DNA from: Unio delphinus
Lineage: Eukaryota > Mollusca > Bivalvia > Unionida > Unionidae
NCBI GenBank assembly: GCA_029339505.1
Contig: JAQISU010000118.1
Coordinates: 5,011,501-5,075,500, forward strand
Length of the DNA stretch: 64,000 bases
Direction of reading: 5' to 3'
Of the stretch, positions 22,201 through 34,013 are shown one piece after another; the first letter of the stretch is position 1; each line of letters opens with the position of its first letter. The notes under the pieces are model-generated. The model ran no database searches. It was not told the origin of the DNA and saw only the letters and a program-made list of their open reading frames with translations. Both the position numbers and the translations under genes were made by a program.

Positions 22201-24064
22201 GTATACCAATTTCAGTAACATGGGATGTAAACCAATTTCAGTAATATGGGATATAAACCAATTTCAATAACATGGGATATAAACCAATTTCAATAACATG
22301 GGATATAAACCAATTTAGTAACATGGAATGTAAATCAATTTCAATAACATGGGATATAAACAAATTTCAATAACATGGGATATAAACCAATTTCAATAAC
22401 ATGGGATATAAACCAATTTCTGTAACATGGAATGTAAATCAATTTCAGTAACATGGGATATAAACCAATTTCAATAACATGGGATATAAACCAATTTCAG
22501 TAACATGGGATATAAACCAATTTCAATAACATGGGATATAAACCGATTTCAATAGCATGGGATATAAACCAATTTCAATAACATGGGATATAAACCAATT
22601 TCAGTAACATGGAATGTAAATCAATTTCAATAACATGGGATATAAACCAATTTCAGTAACATGGGATATAAACCAATTTCAGTTACATGGGATATAAACC
22701 AATTTCAGTAACATGGGATATAAACCAATTTCAATAACATGGGATATAAACCGATTTCAATAGCATGGGATATAAACCAATTTCAATAACATGGGATATA
22801 AACCAATTTCAGTAACATGGAATGTAAATCAATTTCAATAACATGGGATATAAACCAATTTCAATAACATGGGATATAAACCAATTTCAGTAACATGGAA
22901 TGTAAATCAATTTCAGTAACATAACATGGGATATAAACCAATTTCAGTTACATGGGATATAAACCAATTTCAATAACATGGGATATAAACCAATTTCAAT
23001 AACACGGGATATAAACCAATTTCAATAACATGGAATGTAAATCAATTTCAATAGCATGGGATATAAACCAATTTCAGTAACATGGGATAGAAACCAATTT
23101 CAATAACATGGGATATAAACCAATTTCAATAACATGGAATATAAACCAATTTCAATAAAATGTGATATAAACCAATTTCAGTAACATGGGATATAAACCA
23201 ATTTCAATAACATGGAATGTAAATCAATTTCAATAACATGGGATATAAACCAATTTCAGTAACATGGGATATAAACCAATTTCAGTAACATGGAATGTAA
23301 ATTAATTTCAGTAACATGGGATATAAACAAATTTCAATAACATGGGATATAAACCAATTTCAATAACATGGGATATAAACCAATTTCTGTAACATGGGAC
23401 GTATACCAATTTCAGTAACATGGAATGTAAATCAATTTCAGTAACATGGGATATAAACTAATTTCAATAACATGGGATATAAACCAATTTCTGTAACATG
23501 AGAAGTATACCAATTTCAGTAACATGGAATGTAAATCAATTTCAATAACATTGGATATAAACCAATTTCTGTAACATGGGACGTATACCAATTTCAGTAA
23601 CATGGAATGTAAATCAATTTCAGTAACATGGGATATAAACCAATTTCTGTAACATGGGACGTATACCAATTTCAGTAACATGGAATGTAAATCAATTTCA
23701 GTAAGTTAAACATGGGATATAAACCAATTTCAGTAACATGGGATATAAACCAATTTCAATAACATGGGATATAAACCAATTTCTGTAACATGAGAAGTAT
23801 ACCAATTTCAGTAACATGGAATGTAAATAAATTTCAGTAACATGGGATATAAACCAATTTCAATAACATGGGATATAAACCAATTTCTGTAACATGGGAT
23901 GTATACCAATTTCAGTAACATGGAACGTAAATCAATTTCAGTAACATGGGATATAAACCAATTTCAATAACATGGGATATAAACCAATTTCTGTAACATG
24001 GGATGTATACCAATTTCAGTAACATGGAATGTAAATCAATTTCAATAACATGGGATATAAACCG
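22201..24064. repeat. Minisatellite, 26-bp unit, right part
   Basis: About 70 copies of the unit of 20938-21451. Repeated runs of the same variants ('gtaacatggaatgtaaatca', 'gaagtataccaatttcag', 'gacgtataccaatttcag') show block duplication. The minus-strand ORFs with an 'MLLKLVYIPCYRNWF' pattern are passive. Confidence 0.95.
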
Positions 24065-24608
24065 ATGTCAATAACATGGACTGTAAAACAATGTCACTAA
24101 CATGGACTGTAAACCAATGTCACAAATATGGACTGTCACCAATGTCACAAATATGGACTGTAACCAATGTCATTAATATGGACTATAACCAATGTCACTA
24201 ACATGGACTTTAATCCAATGACACAAATATAGACTGTAACCAATGTCACAAATATGGACTGTAACCAATGTCACAAATATGGACTGTAACCAATGTCATT
24301 AATATGGACTGTAACCAATGTCACAAATATGGACTGTAACCAATGTCACAAATATGGACTGTAACCAATGTCATTAATATGGATTGTAACCAATGTCACT
24401 AACATGGACTTTAATCCAATGTCACAAATATGGAATGTAACCAATGTCACAAATATGGACTGTAACCAATGTCATTAATATGGACTGTAACCAATGTCAC
24501 TAACATAGACTGTAACTAATGTCACTAACATGGACTGTAAACCAATGTCATTAATGTGGACTGTAACCAATGTCACTAACATGGACTGTAACCAATGTCA
24601 CTAAACTG
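24065..24608. repeat. Minisatellite, about 25-bp unit, diverged relative of the 26-bp array
   Basis: About 22 copies of 'caatgtcacaaatatggact' + 'gtaac'. It joins the 26-bp array without a gap and the unit aligns with it (caat-t-tca...taacatgg), so it is a diverged sub-array that was homogenised separately. Confidence 0.92.
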
Positions 24609-25315
24609 AATTATAAACCAACTTCATTGATACTGGATGGAAACCTTTCATGACAATATTCTCAATGGAATTCAGGTAAACAAATAAATGTTTAAAAAAT
24701 TAATATATCAAAACATTAATTCCTAATAATGACATATTGAAAAATCTCTTTCGCATGTATTCAGTCTTCTACTTGGCTTGTGGGACTAAATTAGTTCAAA
24801 TGTGTGTATTGTATAAAAAGAGCACATACAAAAAGCATTTGGTATGTGTCCAAAAACTAGTTGTATATCTCAATAAAATCAATAATATGCATTTTACCAA
24901 CATTTGTGCATATGTTTCTGACCAACAAAAAAATAATTGGACACTTCAATTATTGATTTAATGAGGATATGTATTGCCTTTTTAAGATTCATTACAGAAC
25001 TTATCACACCACAGGATTCCAAAAACATTTTGAATGAATGATCCCTTAAAGTAAGCATTGTGATAGGTGTATTCATTCATTCCACAAGCTGGCTAGATAG
25101 TATGAAACCAAAACTCAAAACTCAAGTTTTATAAGAACGATCCACATGCTGGCAAGATAATATGAAATCAAGCTTGGCTTACATTTTTTCTATTATTGTT
25201 CTTATGGGTTTAACTATATTTTTCAGCATCTAATAGGCTTAAGTTTGAAATGAACAATCAACATGCAGGGTTAGACATCTTAAAAACAAGCATAAAGATT
25301 ATATTTGATGCAAAT
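24609..25315. other. About 700 bp with no feature seen
   Basis: AT-rich intron sequence; a doubled phrase 'cacatgctggcaagataata' / 'cacaagctggctagatagta' marks a diverged two-copy repeat of about 60 bp. Confidence 0.45.
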
Positions 25316-25513
25316 GATCTACATGCAGAGTAGATACCATAAAAACATCTTTAAGGGTTACATTTGAGTAAAACTATCTACATGCAGAGCTATATACAAT
25401 AAAACCACCCTTAAGGGTTAAGTTTGAGGAAATCTATCTACATGCAGAGCTATATACAATAAAACCACCCTTAAGGGTTAAGTTTGAGGAAAACTATCTA
25501 CATGCAGAGCTAG
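25316..25513. repeat. Minisatellite, 60-bp unit, about 3.3 copies
   Basis: Copies contain 'ctacatgcagagctatatac', 'aataaaaccacccttaaggg' and 'ttaagtttgaggaaaactat'. The earlier, more diverged copy starts before 25316 and merges with the phrase at 25250. Confidence 0.88.
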
Positions 25514-25611
25514 ATAATGTTACCAGCCTTAATATGTATGTTAAAATATGAGAATCTTACTATTCGACATTATTACATTCTCTGACATTTAATCTGACAT
25601 ATGCTGCATGT

Positions 25612-28600
25612 ACATGTACTTGTTTGTAAGTTGAGTTTAACTGTAAACAGCATAGCCCCACAACCTTCCATTACATAATCTGCAATCAGATCTGGGACTA
25701 TGCATTTCGTTAGGAGTTATCAGCAAATCAAGCAACACAGTTCCTAATATTCCACTACAATTTTATTAGGAGTTATCAGCAAATCAAACAACACAGTTCC
25801 TAATATTCCACTACAATTTTATTAGAAGTTATCAGCAAATCAAACAACACAGTTCCTAATATTCCACAACAATTTTATTAGAAGTTATCAGCAAATCAAA
25901 CAACACAGTTCCTAATATTCCACTACAATTTTATTAGGAGTTATCAGCAAAGCAAACAACACAGTTCCTAATATTCCACTACAATTTTATTAGGAGTTAT
26001 CAGCAAAGCAAACAACACAGTTCCTAATATTCCACTACAATTTTATTAGGAGTTATCAGCAAAGCAAACAACACAGTTCCTAATATTCCACTACAATTTT
26101 ATTAGGAGTTATCAGCAAAGCAAACAACACAGTTCCTAATATTCCACTACAATTTTATTAGGAGTTATCAGCAAAGCAAACAACACAGTTCCTAATATTC
26201 CACTACAATTTTATTAGGAGTTATCAGCAAAGCAAACAACGCAGTTCCTAATATTCCACTACAATTTTATTAGGAGTTATCAGCAAATCAAACAACACAG
26301 TTCCTAATATTCCACTACAATTTTATTAGGAGTTATCAGCAAATCAAGCAATACAGTTCCTAATATTCCACTACAATTTTATTAGGAGTTATCAGCAAAT
26401 CAAACAACACAGTTCCTAATATTCCACTACAATTTTATTAGGAGTTATCAGCAAATCAAAAAACACAGTTCCTAATATTCCACTACAATTTTATTAGGAG
26501 TTATCAGCAAATCAAACAACACAGTTCCTAATATTCCACTACAATTTTATTAGGAGTTATCAGCAAATCAAACAACACAGTTCCTAATATTCCACTACAA
26601 TTTTATTAGGAGTTATCAGCAAATCAAACAACACAGTTCCTAATATTCCACTACAATTTTATTAGGAGTTATCAGCAAATCAAACAACACAGTTCCTAAT
26701 ATTCCACTACAATTTTATTAGGAGTTATCAGCAAATCAAGCAACACAGTTCCTAATATTCCACTACAATTTTATTAGAAGTTATCAGCAAAACAAACAAC
26801 ACAGTTCCTAATATTCCACTACAATTTTATTAGGAGTTATCAGCAAATCAAACAATACAGTTCCTAATATTCCAGTACAATTTTATTAGGAGTTATCAGC
26901 AAAGCAAACAACACAGTTCCTAATATTCCAGTACAATTTTATTAGGAGTTATCAGCAAATAAAACAACACAGTTCCTAATATTCCACTACAATTTTATTA
27001 GGAGTTATCAGCAAATCAAGCAACACAGTTCCTAATATTCCACTACAATTTTATTAGGAGTTATCAGCAAATCAAGCAACACAGTTCCTAATATTCCACT
27101 ACAATTTTATAAGGAGTTATCAGCAAATCAAACAACACAGTTCCTAATATTCCACTACAATTTTATTAGGAGTTATCAGCAAATCAAACAACACAGTTCC
27201 TAATATTCCACTACAATTTTATTAGGAGTTATCAGCAAAGCAAAAAACACAGTTCCTAATATTCCACTACAATTTTATTAGGAGTTATCAGCAAATCAAA
27301 CAACACAGTTCCTAATATTCCACTACAATTTTATTAGGAGTTGTCAGCAAATCAAGCAACACAGTTCCTAATATTCCACTACAATTTTATTAGGAGTTAT
27401 CAGAAAATCAAACAACACAGTTCCTAATATTCCACTACAATTTTATTAGGAGTTATCAGCAAAGCAAGCATCACAGTTCCTAATATTCCACTACAATTTT
27501 ATTAGGAGTTATCAGCAAATCAAACAACACAGTTCCTAATATTCCACTACAATTTTATTAGGAGTTATCAGCAAATCAAACAACACAGTTCCTAATATTC
27601 CACTACAATTTTATTAGGAGTTATCAGCAAAGCAAGCAACACAGTTCCTAATATTCCACTACAATTTTAATAGGAGTTATCAGCAAAACAAGCAACACAG
27701 TTCCTAATATTCCACTACAATTTTATTAGGAGTTATCAGCAAAACAAGCAACACAGTTCCTAATATTCCACTACAATTTTATTAGGAGTTATCAGCAAAA
27801 CAAGCAACACAGTTCCTAATATTCCACTACAATTTTATTAGGAGTTATCAGCAAAACAAGCAACACAGTTCCTAATATTCCACTACAATTTTATTAGGAG
27901 TTATCAGCAAATCAAACAACACAGTTCCTAATATTCCACTACAATTTTATTAGGAGTTATCAGCAAAGCAAAAAACACAGTTCCTAATATTCCACTACAA
28001 TTTTATTAGGAGTTATCAGCAAATCAAACAACACAGTTCCTAATATTCCACTACAATTTTATTAGGAGTTATCACCAAATCAAGCAACACAGTTCCTAAT
28101 ATTCCACTACAATTTTATTAGGAGTTATCAGAAAATCAAACAACACAGTTCCTAATATTCCACTACAATTTTATTAGGAGTTATCAGCAAAGCAAGCATC
28201 ACAGTTCCTAATATTCCACTACAATTTTATTAGGAGTTATCAGCAAATCAAACAACACAGTTCCTAATATTCCACTACAGTTTTATTAGGAGTTATCAGC
28301 AAATCAAACAACACAGTTCCTAATATTCCACTACAATTTTATTAGGAGTTATCAGCAAAGCAAGCAGCACAGTTCCTAATATTCCACTACAATTTTATTA
28401 GGAGTTATCAGCAAAGCAAACAACACAGTTCCTAATATTCCACTACAATTTTATTAGGAGTTATCAGCAAAGCAAACAACACAGTTCCTAATATTCCACT
28501 ACAATTTTATTAGGAGTTATCAGCAAAGCAAGCAACACAGTTCCTAATATTCCACTACAATTTTATTAGGAGTTATCAGCAAAGCAAGCAACACAGTTCC

Positions 28601-29917
28601 TAATATTCCACTACAATTTTATTAGGAGTTATCAGCAAAGCAAACAACACAGTTCCTAATATTCCACTACAATTTTATTAGGAGTTATCACCAAATCAAG
28701 CAACACAGTTCCTAATATTCCACTACAATTTTATTAGGAGTTATCAGAAAATCAAACAACACAGTTCCTAATATTCCACTACAATTTTATTAGGAGTTAT
28801 CAGCAAAGCAAGCATCACAGTTCCTAATATTCCACTACAATTTTATTAGGAGTTATCAGCAAAGCAAGCAACACAGTTCCTAATATTCCACTACAATTTT
28901 ATTAGGAGTTATCAGCAAAGCAAGCAACACAGTTCCTAATATTCCACTACAATTTTATTAGGAGTTATCAGCAAAGCAAACAACACAGTTCCTAATATTC
29001 CACTACAATTTTATTAGGAGTTATCACCAAATCAAGCAACACAGTTCCTAATATTCCACTACAATTTTATTAGGAGTTATCAGAAAATCAAACAACACAG
29101 TTCCTAATATTCCACTACAATTTTATTAGGAGTTATCAGCAAAGCAAGCATCACAGTTCCTAATATTCCACTACAATTTTATTAGGAGTTATCAGCAAAT
29201 CAAACAACACAGTTCCTAATATTCCACTACAGTTTTATTAGGAGTTATCAGCAAATCAAACAACACAGTTCCTAATATTCCACTACAATTTTATTAGGAG
29301 TTATCAGCAAAGCAAGCAGCACAGTTCCTAATATTCCACTACAATTTTATTAGGAGTTATCAGCAAAGCAAACAACACAGTTCCTAATATTCCACTACAA
29401 TTTTATTAGGAGTTATCAGCAAAGCAAACAACACAGTTCCTAATATTCCACTACAATTTTATTAGGAGTTATCAGCAAAGCAAGCAACACAGTTCCTAAT
29501 ATTCCACTACAATTTTATTAGGAGTTATCAGCAAAGCAAGCAACACAGTTCCTAATATTCCACTACAATTTTATTAGGAGTTATCAGCAAAGCAAACAAC
29601 ACAGTTCCTAATATTCCACTACAATTTTATTAGGAGTTATCAGCAAAGCAAGCAACACAGTTCTTAATATTCCACTACAATTTTATTAGGAGTTATCAGC
29701 AAAGCAAGCAACACAGTTCCTAATATTCCACTACAATTTTATTAGGAGTTATCAGCAAAACAAACAACACAGTTCCTAATATTCCACTACAATTTTATTA
29801 GGAGTTATCAGCAAAACAAGCAACACAGTTCCTAATATTCCAGTACATTATGCAATGGCAGATCATGGTCTACACCTTTGCAGTCAGTCTCGACTTATTA
29901 GCAAATATCTATACCAT
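25612..29917 (-). mobile_element. Palindromic MITE family, copy expanded to about 4.3 kb by an internal 56-bp array
   Basis: The left terminus at 25617-25650 ('acttgtttgtaagttgag', 'tttaactgtaaac') and the right terminus at about 29880-29917 ('gcagtcagtctcgacttatt', 'agcaaatatctatacc') are the inverted ends of the MITE family. The inner arms also match: 'atcagatctgggactatgca' on the left, 'cattatgcaatggcagatca' on the right. The whole middle has been replaced by about 74 copies of a 56-bp unit. By arm order this copy lies in the opposite orientation to 10476-10681. A further fragment of the same family ('aagggtctgtgcagtttg') follows at 29966-30004. Confidence 0.72.
25708..29843. repeat. 56-bp minisatellite, about 74 copies, with higher-order duplication
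   Basis: The unit runs 'attaggagttatcagcaaat' / 'caaacaacacagttcctaat' / 'attccactacaatttt'. Adjacent starts are exactly 56 bp apart over long runs. The 'ttaggagttatcag' part equals the centre of non-expanded MITE copies ('ttaggagtaatc'). A rare variant 'atcaccaaatcaagc' followed by 'cagaaaatcaaac' and 'aagcaagcatcac' occurs at 28071, 28687 and 29023, spaced 11 and 6 units, showing segmental duplication of blocks. Copies are only a few percent different, so amplification looks recent. Confidence 0.96.
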
Positions 29918-30004
29918 TCTTACAAACAATTCCAAATGATCTCTCACTTCAACACTGTTCAAGGAACAAGGGTCTGTGCAGTTTGTTTGGAGTAGACAGT
30001 AGAG

Positions 30005-30326
30005 TTTTCTTTAACTTTATTGACAAGGCAAATTTTTGTTCTTCAATGCATGGAGACATGACTTTCCTCTAAAAGACATGAATCTACCATACAGCAATAC
30101 TTTGCCGAGATTAATATGTACACATCAGCTGATCATATTTAAACTGTCCTGTAAACAGTGGAATGCAAATATTTTAACTGAGCTTCTTGAGGGCAGATGT
30201 GTTAGACATTAATGGTCCTAAACCAATCTGCAAAGATGTATTTTAGCCAAATGAAAGTAATCCAGTCTGCAAATAATATGGATTTGAGTTAAATGAAGGT
30301 AAACCAGTCTGTAAACATGGACTTAC
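30005..30326. other. Intron sequence next to the CH exon, no feature seen
   Basis: Short unique stretch containing repeated phrases 'aaaccaatctgcaaa', 'aatccagtctgcaaa' and 'aaaccagtctgtaaa' (diverged tandem copies near 30220-30320). The donor GTAAGT of the next exon lies at 30326-30321 on the minus strand. Confidence 0.5.
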
Positions 30327-30404
30327 CAACTAAGTGTATGCAATAGTTCAAAATGATCAACCACAGGACATCAAGAATGGACTTTATATCTCCGTCAAGG
30401 ATAT
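30327..30404 (-). CDS. Internal exon of a tandem calponin-homology protein (end of first CH domain)
   Basis: 78-bp internal exon on the minus strand with acceptor CTTTTCAG and donor GTAAGT. It opens with two bases that complete an Asp codon begun by the exon at 59411-59501 and closes with one base of the next Asp codon, so it joins in frame on both sides. The 25 whole codons include ILDGDIKSILDVLWLIIL. This matches the most conserved stretch of CH domains (D-[IV]-x-D-G-[ND]-x-K-x-I-L-x-L-[IL]-W-x-[IL]-I), where the DG turn precedes the helix containing the invariant Trp. That fixes it as the C-terminal half of a first CH domain; such domains pair with a second to bind F-actin. It is less than 500 bp from the end of the 56-bp array. 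Confidence 0.85.
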
Positions 30405-30723
30405 CTGAAAAGAGAATAGAGACATGAGAAGTAAATTTTACAACAAAAGTAAGGGTATTTTTATCCTGAATTAACTCTCATCAAGCTACCTGTGCTCATT
30501 GTATGTAACATCAAGCTAGGTGCTCATTGCCAGTTATATCAAGCTAGCTGCACTCATTGTATGAACACTGCTTCATATATATCAATGTCCCTTAGAGGAA
30601 AGTCATGTCTCCATATATATTGGGAAGACTTTAAGGATTTGAAATCTTGTACACAAGTTTAGACTTCTCTAAGAAAATCCCTTTTTTAATTGATAGTAAT
30701 CCTACTTGTCTATTTGCAAGCTT
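30405..30723. other. Start of the 29.0-kb intron (30405-59410)
   Basis: Polypyrimidine-type acceptor at 30405-30415 on the minus strand. A diverged short repeat ('catcaagctagctgcactca') occurs about three times at 30478-30560. No further exon was found between 30405 and 59410, and the frame does not need one. Confidence 0.6.
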
Positions 30724-31037
30724 AGTGTCCATTACCTGGTTGGAGTCCATTACCTGGTTGGAGTCCATTACCTGGTTGGAGTCCATTACCTGGCTGGAGT
30801 CCATTACCTGGTTGGAGTCCATTACCTGGTTGGAGTCCATTACCTGGCTGGAGTCCATTACCTGGTTGGAGTCCATTACCTGGCTGGGATCCATTACCTA
30901 GTTGGAGTCCATTATCTGGTTGGAGTCAATTACATGTTTGGAGTTCATTACCTGGTTGGAGTCCATTACCTAGTTGGAATCCATTACCTGGTTGGAGTCC
31001 ATTACCTGGTTGGAGTCAATTACCTGGTTGGAGTCCA
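30724..31037. repeat. Minisatellite, 18-bp unit
   Basis: About 17 copies of 'tggttggagtccattacc'. The unit is a multiple of three with no stop, so hexapeptide ORFs (VGVHYL plus strand, SSQVMD minus strand) run through it on both strands; these are passive. Confidence 0.95.
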
Positions 31038-31380
31038 CATAATGTCCACCAAGGATATTGATGCATATACTCTTTCAGGGAAAAGATTCACTTGACAATA
31101 TTGTGAAAATGAAAGTAGGGCTGAATAACGTTTGTAAATCCCAAGGATACATTTGCTTTTGGACAGTATCCACAGAATGTAGGATACCTTTTTTCATAAT
31201 ACTGCCTGACATGTCTTTTACATGTTAGGTATCAAAATATACTGGTACTCTCGTCACATGTCACAACCTGCAGTAAAGTATTTTTGCTTATGATATTAAA
31301 TACCACTTCCAGCAACTTTGATCTTTGTGGGCCTGTAGAAGTCATTATCAGGATTGTTGCAGAAAATATATATATATATA
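31038..31380. other. Unique DNA ending in a short (TA)n tract
   Basis: No gene seen. The (TA)n tract at about 31366-31380 is the left flank of the pogo-like element and matches the longer TA tract on its right side. Confidence 0.5.
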
Positions 31381-32150
31381 TAGTCAGCTCCAGATATATG
31401 CATATCGTATAACTGCATATTCCGCCTTATTGCATAGCTTTGTACCGGTCCCGACTTGTTACCATTGTTTTCAATGGATATCAATTTCGGACAATTGCAT
31501 ATCGTCTATATGCATATTTCGCATTATTGTATAAATGTTTCTGGTCCGAACATGCATTATTATGTGTTAAGTTGCTTTGGATAACTGCATTGTTCAAACG
31601 TGTTGCTTTCAAAATGAAAACAAACTGATTCCGAACACTGGCAGTCAAGGTTGATTAATCAGGTCAGTTAATATCAACATCAAAGCTATTAGATCTCCGT
31701 TGGTCACCAGGAGGCGCTATAGTAGATAACCATAAATATTAACAAGACAGCATTAGTTCTCTGATTCTCTGTTGATCATCTAGAGCCGCGATATTAGACA
31801 ACCATAATAATTAACCAAGCATGGTCTAAAGCTTTAACACATCGCATCGACCTCATTAAGAATCTGATCCAGCCTGGTCATTAAATTCAATAGATCAAGA
31901 CTGGAGTGCTGACCACAAGTTTGCTCCTCGATCTACTGACAAAACTGACCTCCATTCGATCGATACCAGAGCAAATTGCATCACATTTAAATTAACTAGG
32001 CCAATGGGGGTTTGTTTCGGAGAAAAAATGGGTATCAGTATGCATGCTGCTCCAGATACATGCCATAATATGAACGCCGGATTATTGCATATGCCGCCTA
32101 ATTGCATATCATAGCATCGGTCCCAAGGTCATGCATATAAGCGGAGCTGA

Positions 32151-32153
<3 letters not shown>
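31381..32153. mobile_element. Pogo/Tc1-mariner-like non-autonomous element in a TA tract
   Basis: 773 bp with inverted ends: the left begins TAGTCAGCTCC (first base probably C originally) and the right end read on the minus strand begins CAGTCAGCTCCG. Both ends continue with 'tatatgcat', giving about 20 bp of imperfect terminal repeat. The element is bounded by TA on each side, as expected for this superfamily, and sits within a (TA)n microsatellite. TGCATAT motifs recur near both ends and could be transposase-binding repeats. A block near the right end ('gctccagatacatgcc') repeats the left end in direct orientation, suggesting internal rearrangement. No transposase frame remains. Confidence 0.72.
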
Positions 32154-32200
<47 letters not shown>

Positions 32201-32220
32201 GTAAGAGGGAGAGAGAAAGC

Positions 32221-32278
<58 letters not shown>
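32154..32278. repeat. (TA)n and (GA)n microsatellites
   Basis: TA tract at 32154-32196 followed by a GA tract at about 32204-32275. The Ser/Leu and Arg/Glu ORFs over them are artefacts. Confidence 0.96.
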
Positions 32279-32329
32279 TACATCGTTTTTCTAAATTATC
32301 TAAAAATGTTACAAATATTTTTTAGCTCA

Positions 32330-32750
32330 GATAGAGAGAATTTGCCATCTGAGAAGGTGGTGTCAGCAGCACAAAGATCTCTGTTTGTAGCCCTATTTTG
32401 AATATAAAGGGACAGATCATTGAAAAAAAATAAAAATTAAAAGGGGGACTAGTAATTAACCCTGTGGAACACCATAGGGTACAAGCTATTAGAGAGAACT
32501 CAATTCACAGTAATTGATGGGTGTTCCCTGTAAGATAAGGATAAAACCACTTTAGATTTTTTTCTCCACAGTGAAAACTTTACAGTTTCTCAAAACGAAT
32601 ATTTAAGTTAACTTGACCAAAAGCTCTCCTGAAATCTAGCAAGACGTCACCTACTAAATTTGTCTAGGTCTTTTCATTATTTATCTATCATATACATTAA
32701 AGTAGTTATTTTACCTGACTGATTTTCATGACAAATAATGTAAGGGGAGA
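32330..32750 (-). pseudogene. Degraded LINE reverse-transcriptase fragment
   Basis: Reading the minus strand from about 32750 downward, RT palm motifs appear in the right order in shifting frames: a fingers-like segment (HENQSGKITTLMYMIDK), then VLLDFRRAFGQVNLNI (compare the LINE motif LDFxKAFDxVxH), then LKWFYPYLTGN, then PYGVPQG at about 32480-32460. Several stops and frameshifts lie between them, and the YADD region is not recognisable. It has decayed further than the LINE at 6846-7925, and is another remnant of the CR1/L2/jockey type. Confidence 0.7.
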
Positions 32751-33454
32751 AAAATCTATAAAACTATCTTTGACATGTTTTTTTTATTCATATGGAAAAA
32801 GTCAATGGAATTGAAATAGTTTCCAAAATTGTTTTTAAATCATCACTGTTCATTTTTTAAAAATTTACTAACCTTAGCTGAATTCTGCACACTGGATAGC
32901 TGCCAAGTTTGAATGCTGAATTTTTATTAAAGATGATTTATTAAACATGTAATGTTTTCTGCAATTAACCTGGATGAGCCTTGAACCAATATGGTATAAC
33001 CCAGATGCTAAGGATGCATCAAATGAGTCTAGCCCAGTTGCCAAGGATGCATCAAATTCAGAGATGAACTTGTGACACATGTATTCCTAGAATTTCAAAC
33101 ACTATTTTGGGGTTACTTTTTTTTCACAGTATCCAAGAACTAAGGGTATCATACCATCTATGGCATCCAACATTAAACATAATGAATACAATGACCTGAC
33201 TTTTGCCAGAAAAATATCTCCCATTATGCATTCAAACACAGCATTGTATGAGTCAAAGACCATCAAATTTATGGACAGAAAGACTAATGGAAGGATAAAT
33301 AAGTTACGAATATTTGCACTTCCATGTTTGTGACAAGAAATACTAATGAAGTGTTTTAGTCCTCCAACATAATACGTATCACATGTTTTTGTAATGGTGC
33401 TAATATGTCTTTCTACCTAAATAACACCCTTTCATGCTGCATGTGCCGATGCTG
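32751..33454. other. About 700 bp with no feature seen
   Basis: AT-rich intron sequence. A two-copy phrase 'aaggatgcatcaaa' at 33008-33055 is the only repeat seen. Confidence 0.45.
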
Positions 33455-33645
33455 ACTAACATCAGAACAAAAGACAAAATTTTCAGGACTGACTGACATC
33501 AGAACAAAAGACAAAATTTTCAGGACTGACTGACATCAGAACAAAAGACAAAATTTTCAGGACTGACTGACATCAGAACAAAAGACAAAATTTTCAGGAC
33601 TGACTGACATCAGAACAAAAGACAAAATTTTCAGGATTATCTGAC
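33455..33645. repeat. Minisatellite, 37-bp unit, 5 copies
   Basis: Copies of 'gactgacatcagaacaaaag' followed by 'acaaaattttcaggact', nearly identical. The final copy reads 'caggattatctgacac'. Confidence 0.94.
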
Positions 33646-33756
33646 ACAGTTGGCAGTACATATTGTAGGTTTTTCACAACTAAAGTCATGTTTTATTAGG
33701 TAGACTTTGCTAAGTCTATTGTCTTTATTTCAAATAAATGCAAATTCACACACAAA

Positions 33757-33965
33757 CGGATGCATTTTCATGTTCTGTTGACCTACATTACAGTTGGTTG
33801 GAATGTGATGCAAGCCAGGAATGCCAAAATTGGCTAAAAGGATGACAAATATCTTGAAAGCCATCTTAACATTTTCTTCAATATTAGCAAAACCAAATCA
33901 AATATTGGCACTACCGTCTTCAATCGCATTCCAACCAGTTGAACAGAGCATGAAAATGTGTCCAC
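33757..33965. mobile_element. Foldback-type palindrome, about 209 bp
   Basis: The left arm ('gcattttcatgttctgtt', 'ttggttggaatgtgatg') and the right arm read in reverse ('CATTTTCATGCTCTGTT', 'CTGGTTGGAATGCGATTG') are imperfect inverted repeats of roughly 75 bp around a short centre. No coding sequence and no array inside. This is probably a decayed MITE or foldback element unrelated in sequence to the other palindromic family. Confidence 0.6.
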
Positions 33966-34013
33966 TCGCTACTGTTTGATTTTGATTCCATCTGGACAAA
34001 GACAGTAAAATAT

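Noticed and set aside
21100..23681. Minus-strand 'MLLKLVYIPCYRNWF' repeat ORFs
   Set aside because: Passive frames through the 26-bp array; unit length is not a multiple of three and the ORFs exist only as chance runs of variants.
25708..29843. CRISPR-like array
   Set aside because: Units are directly adjacent 56-mers with no unique spacers, in a eukaryotic intron context; it is a minisatellite.
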